This document shows positions 48,701 to 60,700 of a DNA stretch of 64,000 bases, piece after piece (positions within the stretch are counted from its first letter, which is position 1; every line of letters starts with the position of its first letter). Source of the DNA: Pisaster brevispinus. Lineage: Eukaryota; Echinodermata; Asteroidea; Forcipulatida; Asteriidae. The notes under the pieces were generated by a model. The model saw only the letters and a program-made list of their open reading frames with translations. It did no database searches and was not told where the DNA came from. The stretch lies in NCBI GenBank assembly GCA_023634235.1, contig JAMKCF010000006.1, positions 12,132,647 to 12,196,646 of the forward strand. The letters run 5' to 3'. The translations under genes were made by a program, and so were the position numbers.

Positions 48701-51700
48701 CTTACTCATGTTGCAAGAATTCAAGGTCCAACAGCAGATCCTCTTTCTTAAAACCTGCCGGACTCAAAACGTGACACAATCTACAGCCATTCTGTATCTG
48801 CTGTAGTAGCAGGGCCCAATTTCATAGAGCTGCCTCAGCACAAAAATTAGCTAAGCACAACAAAGTTGTGCTTACTAGACTAAGGTTACCAGCCAAAACA
48901 TCATGTCACATGTACAGTTTGTGACTGGTATCCTGGTAATTTTTATGACTGATTTTGTGACTGGTATCCTGGTAATTGTTATGCAATTAACTCTATAAAA
49001 CGGGCTCCAGATCGCAACAGCATGATCGACTCAACTCTTATTTTGATTGACACCCGCAGATGGACTTTGAGAATTGGAAACCTGGACAGCCTGACAATTG
49101 GCAAAATGAGGATTGTGCGCATTTATTGTTTAAATCAACAGAGGCCGGTCAGTGGAATGACCTGCCTTGCTCATCTAAGGCTGGCTACCTCTGCAAATTA
49201 AGAGCTGGTGAGTACCAAGCTCATACCATAAAATTGACCAAGAAAACCTTTTTTAATTATGTAACTTTAATAATGTGCACATATCATCACTGTTTTTGCA
49301 AAGAGCCGCATATGTCAAAAGGTGTGATTATGACATTTTACATTTTACACTGTGCTTAGCTTAAAGCTGCAAATCTGCAATACTAAAGCTTTGGTTTGCA
49401 GTTTAAGGGCCAGGTCACACGAAGCAATTTATAGGCAACCAGTTCCAGGCAATCTCCATGAAGAAAAGACATTCACAAATCAGTGTTCATATATTTTTCT
49501 TAGGGGTCATAAGACATTGTTTGAAACATTACTCCTGTACTACCAAAGTGGTCCTGTAGCACGCACTACAGTTGGTTGCCTCCAAGTTGCCTGTAAAAGG
49601 CCCTAAGACCTCTCATATGATTCGGTAAAAATGTAACCTCTCCGTTGACTAACTAATTTTGTTTAAAATATTGACGCTATATCCAACCTAATAAATTTCA
49701 AAAGGAAAAACTACGAAACAGTATATCAAAAACTTGATAAATACAAGAATGGACAATTAAGTGCAAATAAACTGAGCGAGAAAATACTCTAGACATCAAA
49801 TACGCTTTGAGTTGAGTTTTAAAGGTTCTTATGGAACTAGAAATTTGATTGTGCAGAGGTAAAGTATTTAAAAGAAGTTAACTTTTAGAACTAAAACAGG
49901 GATAAAGACAAAAGTAAAACTCTATTAAATTCATTGAAACACTTTCATTTTGCCAACAACTATTAGCACATCAGGCCTTGGGAAGCACTGAGTGTACATA
50001 CAGTGCTTTACACACAGGGTGTATGGGTTTAACACAAATTTTTCATCTGCAATACAAATTTAACATCGATAAAAATCGCTGTGGTACCTGTTGCTAAAAA
50101 AAACTCAGTGGTCTAGTGGAAAGATATCTGCTCTACTAGAATGGCAAAGGTCATAAGCTACCTAAGTAATATATATGCCTGTGGATTTTTTTTCACAGGA
50201 CTTGGGAAAGTACTAAGTATACAGTGCACAAAATACAAGTAATATTCTTTATTCCCAACCCAAAGTTAACATGTATTATAATAACATATTGTAGAATACC
50301 TCCAGAGTTTATCAAAAGATGAAAATGCCTTAATTTTATCACATACCTCTTGAAATTTGGATCCACTTTTCAGATCTTTTTGTCAGCAATGATTCTATCA
50401 CCCCTGGTCTTTGAAACAAACTGTGCAACAACAACAATGTTATCTCAGAACAAATAAGATAAAATATCCTGGTTTGAAAACTTTTCCCTCGCAGGAACTC
50501 TTGACGGTACCAAGTTCTGGACTGGTCTGAACGATAATAAACTATCGATGACATACGAATGGAGTGATGATAGTCCTGTACTGTATACGAACTGGGCTGC
50601 TCATGAACCTGATAACAACGGAGGCAAGAATGAAGACTGTGTACAAACATCTACATCAGTAAGTAAGACACATTTCAAGGAGGTGCCATCAGCTGATGAG
50701 GGTGTCCTTGATTGGGGACTGTGGTATTCTCATCAGAGTGCAGAAACGTATTGTTCATCTTGCTGGTGAAGGGTTGGGATCAACGTTACAATCTTTTCCC
50801 CACTGTAGGTCTGTAGCCAGCCTCTGTCTTTTCTACATATATTTGTTATGGTAAATGTGCCACCAGAGTGTCTGACCTGGTTCCTTCTATCAGGATGTTT
50901 GAGCGTGAAACCAGTCTTTCTGCTTCTTCTCACCCATACACTCTTGCTTGGCTGAGATGTAGAACAAAAAGCTATTCCAACAGCTTTATTCCATGTACTG
51001 CATCTCTTTGGAACTCCTTGCCTGGTGCACGTTTCCTTCCATCCTACAATCTAGACTAACCTGGTGCTCCCCCAAGTTATTTTCATCTTAAATGTTTTCT
51101 TCTTGTAGCCCCTTACCAAGAGTGGCTTTTAGCCTTGTTTGGGGTGAACTTGCATATTTTTATTTTATTTTATTTAATGTAAACAAATATTCCAATTGGA
51201 ATAATTTGGGTTTAAAAAATCTTGAGGACTGTAGCAGAAAGTCTTGCAAGGTGTAATTGTTGTGTGCCCAGAAGAACAAAGTAACTATTGGAAAAGAGGC
51301 GTAAGCATATACTTTTTGAGGCTTTGCATGGCGAGGTATCAATGTATATTCGGTTTGCGGTAACACCATGTGTATATCTACTAGCTGTGTAGATTTGTTC
51401 TTAGAGAACTAGGTCTTGCTTTTTTATTCTACTGCCAAGGAGTAGATTTTGGAAATCGGGAGACTACTTCGGGAGACTACTTAGTTCTGAAAAGAACTGT
51501 CCAGCTTATTAGCTACTACCTGGGCGGAGGGTAGGAAATCGGCCGGGACTACTACTTAGCTTAATAGTGGATCGGATCGAGGGGACTTCTCGTTATTAAC
51601 TTCACTGCCGCGGATTGAGTTCTTAATTGGTCTCAACGTTTCGACTAGCTTGCTCTAGTCATCGTCAGGAGACTAGTAGATATACACATGAGGCGTAAGC

Positions 51701-54700
51701 AATTAACATGCAAAATTCTGTTTCAAGAAAACTGAGTGTGAATGTTCGACCAGTTTTCTGCCATTAATAAGTCATTACAAGAAGTTCAAACTCTGCTTGC
51801 GATCTACAAAGGAGAAAAACAAGGCAACACCATCGAGCCAACCTGTGTATTTTTGCAAGTTGAGATTTGTTTAATTTATCGGATATGTTACCATATCAAT
51901 GTCGGACATTATAGTTTAATTATACATTCGCTACTTTTGTCTAGAATGAAGAAGAGCTAGTAGATTCTTCTTTTTTTTCAAGCCTAATTGTTTCTCTCCC
52001 CCTTCCCAGGGTTTCTGGAGTGACATTGATTGCCTCGAACTGAGTCATTACATGTGTAAGATGAAGAAACAGGATCTTCCACCTACGCTGGTCCCAATAA
52101 CTCCGAATGGCTGTGACCCTGTAAGACATTATTGGGGGGTTTCTGTTCAATATCATTGATTAACTCCAAAAAGAAAGGATTAAATGACCACAATTTCAGG
52201 CGTGGGACATTTCAGACTTTTATGTGAGTTCAGCATTTTATAGACCACGTAACCTGTGACACCATGTTTACAAGATAGCAAAAGAGCCTGGGGTCGATTT
52301 CACAAAGATAGTCCTAACTTAGGACTAGTCCTAGGAGTTATTAAAAACTTAAGGCTAGTCCTAAGTTAGGACAAGTAACTCGTCCTAACTCGAGATAAGA
52401 CTAGTCTTAACTCTTTGTGAAATCCACCCCTGGACTTCCTGCAGGCATGAGGTGTACACATTTCACTATAAAAAAAACCACATTAAATCTTATGGAGATG
52501 GCACTGTCTAATTATGATCAACTTTTGATGTGATGAAAGAGGGCACATCTCAAAACTCGTTCAGCTGTTATTACTCTTGAGTTTATAGAGAAATTGTGAC
52601 ACAAATGTAATCTTTCCCATATGACTTGCCTGCCAGGAAATGTTCTGAAATGTACAATGTCACTCTTTTGATAAACAAAAGTTGCATGGTCAATAGTATT
52701 TCTGCCTGGTTATCATTTGCAGGTCTTTGACAATTACCGATGTCGTCCACCACTGTTAGTCACTAGTGGAATTTATTTTAGTGACATTTATTTCTTTGGA
52801 TGTAGTCAAGTCATGACTTTCTATTTTTGTGTCTTCTCAGAGTTGGATTTCTTATGAAGGATCTTGCTACAAAATTGAAAACGACAATACAGCAACATTC
52901 GGAGGAGCTTTGTCAAATTGCCAATTAGCTGGAGGGAACTTGGTCGTTATAAATGACAGGTAATATGTTTTAATAGATACAACTTTAGTAATTGCATCAA
53001 ATGGTGAAGTAAATTAATTCATGGATGTTACACTTGAGTTGTTGAGTTGTTTGAATACAAGATAGGATCTTGTTCTTTTATTTACCTCTGAACTTTAACC
53101 TTTGACATCATTATCTTGCATAGTAAATTGTAAACAGAGGGCGCTATGCAGATGCTACAATAACATGGCTGAACATCACCGAACATTAAATGAGCGGACA
53201 CACAGATCTTGGCATTCGATTGGTTGACTAAGTGTACACACAAACTACGATTAAGCAATATGTAACAGACAGTTGAAACAAACAGTTAAATTCTGCTGCC
53301 TGTATCCCTGCAAGTATCACAAACTACATGTTCATTAACTGAACCATGTAAAACATCCCGATCGCATAAACACAGAATTTGTGCGATTGGTCCACAAAAA
53401 CCAAACAAAAACTTGAAAAATGTAATTCCACAGATTATCAGGTGAATGAGACTCTGTGTCGGGACTAAAGCTCATCTGGCCTCTACCAATTTGAAAAACC
53501 AGTTCTACTAGCGCAGGAAAAAATTTGCAACACCGGAGCGTGATCAATATATGAGTTAGGTCTCGGATATTTGTCAAGTGATGTGTGTAATGGTCTATTA
53601 TTCAAAGATAACAATAGACATAATTATCTCTCAAGTCATATGAAAAGGTGTTTTGCCAACTTTTTCCATCTTAATCCTGCCAATCCACATTTTGTGTGCA
53701 TTGAATCATTTTGGAAAGTTTAAGTGTAAGTTACACGAAAAGTTTCTTTGCTGATCTTTTCCATCATTGGACACCACCTTAGGTTAAAGAATATGTGAGT
53801 GAGGAGCAACACTTACCTCAAAAGATATGTTCAAGTAAACCGAGCACCATTCTTACAACTGTTAACATTGTAAAATGACAAAAAGAACACAGTCTTACAT
53901 TTGAGAAGTCAAAATTTAATTTATAGAATACAAAAAGTAGTGCACATTATAGGTAAGAATAATGTTGATTTCTGATGTAGCACACAATTCTGTCATGCTG
54001 TGACACTCATGGTGCTTAACAATGCTAAACAAAAGAAAAAACCTCACTCAAATAAAAGCAACTGAAAAAAACAGTCTAATCTGGATTAGAGTGTGAACCA
54101 ATAGGTTTTGAACACTTATTTTTTGATATTTTTAACACAGATATGAGCAGTCGCTGATAACCAGTCAGCTTGGTCTGAAATCTGGATCTCGGTTCTGGAT
54201 TGGACTCAACGATCAAAACACTCCTGGGTATTATGAATGGTTAGATGGAGCACCATTGGAGTACAGTAACTGGGCCAAGGGACAACCAGGTCAGAAGAAA
54301 AACAGTAGGAAATATTGCACCAAAGTTTTTTGCTTTTTTTATTTATTAAAAAGTAGATTTATTAGCGGATTACCGGAGACACTGCCCCTTGGCTGTTTGC
54401 TTGAGCAATAGTCTCGTCTGAAATATTATTATATCATTGCTGTTCTCACGTTAAAAAAATGGCAAAACTTTGAAAAACTTTTTTGCACAAATTATTAATA
54501 TCACTATATATTAATATAATCATTACTGTTAATATTTTCAGCAAGTTTCGGTACCTCAAACGTAAAAGTTTTGTAGTTACACTAATTAGCATGACTGACA
54601 TATCATTAGATTTGCCATGTTGCGTTTCCCATGAAGTGACAGATCATGAATTGCCCTGTTATCCAATGATATACATAGAACTGGCATGGTGCCCAACTTG

Positions 54701-57700
54701 CTTTGTATGACTTTTATGTTTTCACGGAGTGACCTTTCTATTGGACGACCTATCTTTCAGTCCTATCGAAGTTTAGCATTTTCATGAAGTGACCTATTTC
54801 AATATGCATTAGTTTGTACTCGGCACTCTGACGAATTACTCATTAAAACAGTTGCAAGAATGAAAACATACGGACAGGCCCGTACGAATGAAGAAGTCAG
54901 CTTAATTATTATTGTTTTCTTCGTAAAAAAAATTAATAAATGGTAAGCAGTCTCCGAAACAGCAGTTTGAAAAATAGTGCAACTTCAACTGCGATTTGTT
55001 CCAATCATAAAACTTTTGGATGTGGAGCATACAGGTCAACTCGTGGGATTGGCGACGATATTTTTAAAGATTTAATCTGATCTGATTTTGGAACACCAAT
55101 CCACATGAATAAGAACTAACGTTTCCGCTGCCTTCATATTAGATAAAACAATCACCAAAGAAAAGCCTAGAAAAAGTGGCAAATGACATTATCTACTTCT
55201 ACCTCTGATTCATTACTTCTGGGCAGTCAGGTTGGCATAATCATACCTTTCCTCGCCTCCCACCTCTGGGACCCCGGTTCAGATCCCGCCGGGGGCACTA
55301 TATGGACTGGGTTTTCGGTCCCTACCTGATTGCCTGGAATATTTCTCTGAGGTTTTCCTCCCACATCTCAAACTGAAACTTGCTTTATTGTCTTCTCTCC
55401 ATGGGGTTCTTGGCTAGTACATGTATATTGAATAAGTTCGCTTTTCTGAGAGTCCTTGGCCTCACAACCAGAATTAATAAATGAAAATAAATTAAATGAA
55501 CTTAGCCGGCAGAGTCCATATATGATAATAAAAAAACGCCAGGAGCAATTACAGTCAAGTGTCTTGCTCGACAATGACATGCTATATAAGCCAGAGTCTG
55601 AATAGGTAAAACATTTTGTTTTTGTGTTTCTATCTTGTAGATGACTCTAAGGGGTCTTGTGTATTTGCAACCACTGGTAAGATTGCAGGTCTATGGTCTG
55701 TCTATGACTGCAGTACTAACATGAACTACATCTGTGAAAAGAGAAGAGATGGGTACACCACAGTCAGAGTCAGCACAGCGCCTCTGACCACACCGACCAA
55801 TGAAGACTGCCCTCAAGACTGGGTGGGCTATGGGTCAAACTGCTACAAGGTTTGTGCGGGGAGTTTTAGGCAAGCCTTCAGGGAGGAAATCTCAAATGAA
55901 TTTCTTCACTATGAAAAGGGGAGAAGTTAGGGTTGGGAAGGGTCTTCATCAAGTTTGTTGTAATCTTTGCAAAGTTAATTGTTGCTGATATTCCTTCATG
56001 AAAAAAAAATCTCTGAGTAAAACAACGATACTTTCAGCAAGACTTGAAAGTATCGCAAAACACAAGAACTCTTTTTAGCTATTATTGCATTCAATTTCGT
56101 TTTCGTGCAGATATGATTTCATTCTTCTCATTCAGGTATGTTTCAGTCATTCTATTTCATTTATAGACAATCAAGACTACATAGACCATTCATCAGTTGA
56201 GTTTCTACTATCGTTTTACAGTTGATAACATTCAACGGTTGTCCAGTGGCTTGCTGATGGCTTTTGTGAAATGGAATGATCTTTGCGACTTAAATGAATT
56301 TAAATTATCTTATTTGACCAGTGAACTGTGGAAATTGAACTACTCTTTTTGACATGTGAAGGCTGATTCAATGGAGCATTCATTTTCAAGCCAATTGAAT
56401 GAGCTGGGTGTTCAAATGAATGGATTTTTTTGTTGTTGAATATGTCCATGAAAACCTGTATACAAGCAAACAGAAAAAAATTGCCTGAGTAAATTTTTTA
56501 AAAGACCCTAAATGTGAGAGAGGGCATCTTTGAACTGTCCTCACTCTACTTTTTAAAGTCATGTATTCCACTATGGGTGGTTGAATCAAATAATAGTCTC
56601 TATACATGTTTCAATGCACATGATCAGTACGCAAAGGATTCCTGGTGAAATTCGAGTCCAAGCAACACCAGCAACGGTGTGCTGGTTATGAAGTAATGAA
56701 GAACACAACTATAAAACCTGGTAGAGGTATAACTACAGCACGGGCATCCATATTGGATGCATTGCGATATATTTTAAAGATGGTGCTTGAACATAATGAC
56801 CTATTGCACAGTTTTCTCAAGCAGTGGAAGATCTTAGACTTGACCAACTGTTCGATTATTTTTTTTAATTTTTTTTCCCCTGTTATGCGCATCAGGCATT
56901 TACTCCAAAGCCTCTGCTGGACTTCTGGGATTCTGAGAATTTCTGCATGAGCATGGGAGGCCATCTGGCTAGCTTTCACAATAAACGCAATGAGGATTAT
57001 TTTGTCAAGATGGCAAATATCACGTAAGTTTTCTACAATCATGAAGATAGACCTGTGCAAAGTTTTGCACTTTCCCATACATTTTAGCAACCTTGGGCTC
57101 CCTTGCAGATCGCAACTTTAGTTGACAGGACTCACCCCTTCTTCTATATTATCATTGGTGACTTTAGTCAATCAGGCTTTTGCACAAAAAAGGCTTAAGC
57201 CTGAGCACAGAGGCCATTTGTTGTAAAGCTGTAGTTTTGTCCATGGTCACCCTCTATAGCCAGGCTTACAATGGAACTGGAAAGACAAAGATCAGATCTG
57301 TCTAATGATGGTTTTAAAAACAGATTTCTATAATGCAATTCTCTTCAAATGGAGTAGAAAGATCCAAAATGCCAAACACTTATGGAGTGTCATGTGTTTG
57401 TTTAAAAAAAGAGTTTGAGAATCCGGACTGCACTTAAGAAAGTAAGATTGAGAACCTGACTGTTTATCAACAGATTTCTTTGATTGTTGTATTCTATAAA
57501 AGAGAGTTTAATAAACAAGACAGTTTTCATTATTATTTTGACCTCAAATAAAAGATTCAGGTTGATAACAGATCTTGTAAAATTGGTCTCTGAACTCCGC
57601 AGAACTGTAAGATAATGCATTTTATGCTATGCCAATTCAATATGGATGGGACCAACTTGGTCCCGGAAGTTTGAATGGGCGTGAGAGTAGACTTTGCACA

Positions 57701-60700
57701 GTCTATTGGGAAACGCCCATTTCTCTGGTAAAAGCTACCCCTGCCTGGGAGTAGAGTTTAGCAAGACAACCCTGGGGTTAGCATGCTGATCATGAGTGGT
57801 GTTCAAATTCCCCAGGAGTTTCCTAGGGTTTGAACTCCTAGGAATTTGGCTCTGTAGTGTGAAAAGGGATAGGCTATTCTGTTATCTCTCCAATCACCTC
57901 TCCTTCATACGCGCTTTCCTTTCTCCTTTCTTGATTATAAACCTGTCAATAACAAAAAACAAAGTCATAAAATCAAAAAGAACACTTTCCATCTACAAGT
58001 ATGTACTCATTTCATTCATCTGGAGTTTATAGGAATAATTCAACTGTTGATATTTGTTCTATTTTTCTTTTCTTAAAGTACGGATGCTTCTTACTGGATT
58101 GGCTTCCATGACTCGACATCCGAAGGAGGTAGTCTTTCTCATTTTCTTTGATTCTTTGGAGTTGATTTAGCGGGGATGAGAAATTTCAGTTTTTTTATCT
58201 GAACTCAGACTTTTTTATGTCTGTCTGGTGACAAAAAAAAACTGTTTTTTTTTCTTTAGATATAAATAAGTCATGCTCTTTGATGTACTTCTCTAGTGCT
58301 CAAGAAACTGTTGCCAGAAATCTATAACTCCACGAAATACTTAAAGGTGGACATGTCATCATTTTAACATTCCTCCTTACTTTAAGGTCTTAGTTTCAGA
58401 CCTTGTTATCAGCAACGACTCTCACCCCTGATGTAGACCAATTCTCACAGAGCTGTAAGGCTAAAACAAACTGCTTCACAAAGTTATTTTCTGACTGAGA
58501 AAAAAATGGGGGGGAAATTGTCAAAATAGTAATACATGGTATGACAGGGAGATTTTGTGAAACAGTGATGTTATTTCCATGTTAACATCTCTAGAGCTTG
58601 ACTCAAAGGATAAGTTTTAAAGTGTGAACTTAATTGTGAAACTTCTTTTCTTTGTGCTTTTGATTTATTGCTTATTATTTGTGAGTTTCTTTCAGTGGCT
58701 CGATCTGATTTGTATGCCTTCAATACGTACAATTGAGAAACAACTTTTGTGTTGTTTTAATTGATGAAATGAGTGCATCGGGGATACAATATCATTGTGG
58801 TTATTATTGTGGTTTTTACCCACACTATGATGTGTGATAAGTACTGTATACTTAGTGCTTTCTTGGTCCTGTAAGAAAAAAATCTATGAGTTGGATTCGA
58901 ACCTTGTTAGCATTGTTGAGGTATGGTGGCCACTATAGGAGTGCACTGTTTGGTTTGGGTATATAGACCTTTCTGTTGTTGATAAACAAACCCCGCTGGT
59001 TGGCATTGACGGCCACATGTTAGCAAAACATTCAATCATGTTAACCTGTTGTGACCAAATTCAATATTTTTGCAAACTTTCAATTTAAAACAATACATCC
59101 CATGATTGATTGCTTTGTTTCCAACAAATTCAACACTATTTTTGAATCTTTCGTGTAATATTGTTACAAACTGTGGCTATCTGTTTTTGCTTTGCATTTG
59201 TGGCTTCTCATAGTTTTCTATCTTTGGTTGGTAAAAACTTGGGCTGTGACATTGCAATAGAAAGGTCTATAAATATAGACAAATTTAACCAAACCTAATA
59301 GTGCCATCATAGTATTGTGTCCACCATATCTCAAAATGGCTTCTGGGTTTATTTTTTTCTGAAGGACTCACACATTGGTGTAAAGATAAAAACCAAAATA
59401 TCCTCTGTTACAATGAAACCAAGGTTGCCTCAAAAGCAAAGTCATTTACTGTAGCTTGAAAATCTGGCAAAAAAATTTGCTAGATAGTTCAGTTGGTAGA
59501 GCACTGGCAAGTTAACACGTTGACTGCCGCCTACGAGTATATTCATAGTAACAGGTGTAACGGACTCTGCCACTATAAATACTCGTAGAGAATGAAAGGT
59601 TTTTGTATAGTTAATTGAATACACTGGCATCACTGAGAACGCAACAAATACGCTTCTGGCAGTGGTTGGGACATACGTCCTTAGAATTTGTATTACAACA
59701 TATAGACACCAAAAAAGTACCTATTTGGTATGCGCGCATGCGCACCACACTTGGCAAATGGGAACGCCCTACGAATCTATGACCCGCAGTCAACGTGTTA
59801 ATCTGGAGGTCGCAGGTTCCAGTCCAGCTCTAATAAATTTTTCTTTGTTCAACCCTAAATTATTTTAAAATTTACCCAGTCAGTTTCCCTTGTGGTTTAC
59901 TACTTGAAAAAAAAAAAAACATGTTATAATTTTTCAACCATCAAGTTGTGTGTTCTGTGCAGGTTTTGAATGGACCGATGGGTCTCCAGTGGAATACACC
60001 AACTGGCATGATGGGGAACCTAATGATTATGACGCAGCTGAAGACTGTGGTGAAATGTCCTTCAACGGTGACGGCTGGAATGACATCAACTGTCTGTGGT
60101 ACCAACGTCCAGCCGTCTGCATGATACCCAAGGGTCTGTATAACTCAAGCGAATTTTCATAACTCTTTTCAAAATGGCAGATGAAGCTTTATCAGCTAGA
60201 GCCCAGCCTCGCTACCATGAGCAGCGCGCCGTATCGATACCTAGCGTCACTGAGTCCCTGTAGGGATGTGCTGACAAACAATGCTGATTGGTTCCCAAGT
60301 GACTGCTACGGGCACACGCTTGTTGAAAACTTTCAAGTGCTTGTATGGCTCTAGGGGGCTGGTCAAAATGCAAGTATTTCAATACACAAGTATTTCAAAT
60401 GAATCATGTTTTTAAATGGTTACCCTAAACTGCCTTTTAGAAATGTCACAAGATCAAAGAATAATGAGAGGGGATGTGTAATAAATAAATATACAAAATA
60501 TAAAATACACTTTGTGATAGAAGACTCAATAATCGGACTGTAATGTTTTAAATGACTTTTCAGGTCAGATGCTAGCCACAACAATTAAACCTATAACACG
60601 TAAGTAGACAAGTCAGAACAAGTTACAACATTTTTTTTAGGGGAAAACATTTTGGGGAAATCTAGAGGACAAACTCCATGGGCACTTGAAAACATTAATG

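Noticed and set aside
50868..51059. Host coding exon encoding SLWNSLPG
   Set aside because: Matches the C-terminal end of non-LTR reverse transcriptases; a second, broken copy exists at 23 kb.
56686..57090. 134-codon minus-strand frame
   Set aside because: Antisense shadow of the CTLD9 exon at 56896-57023.
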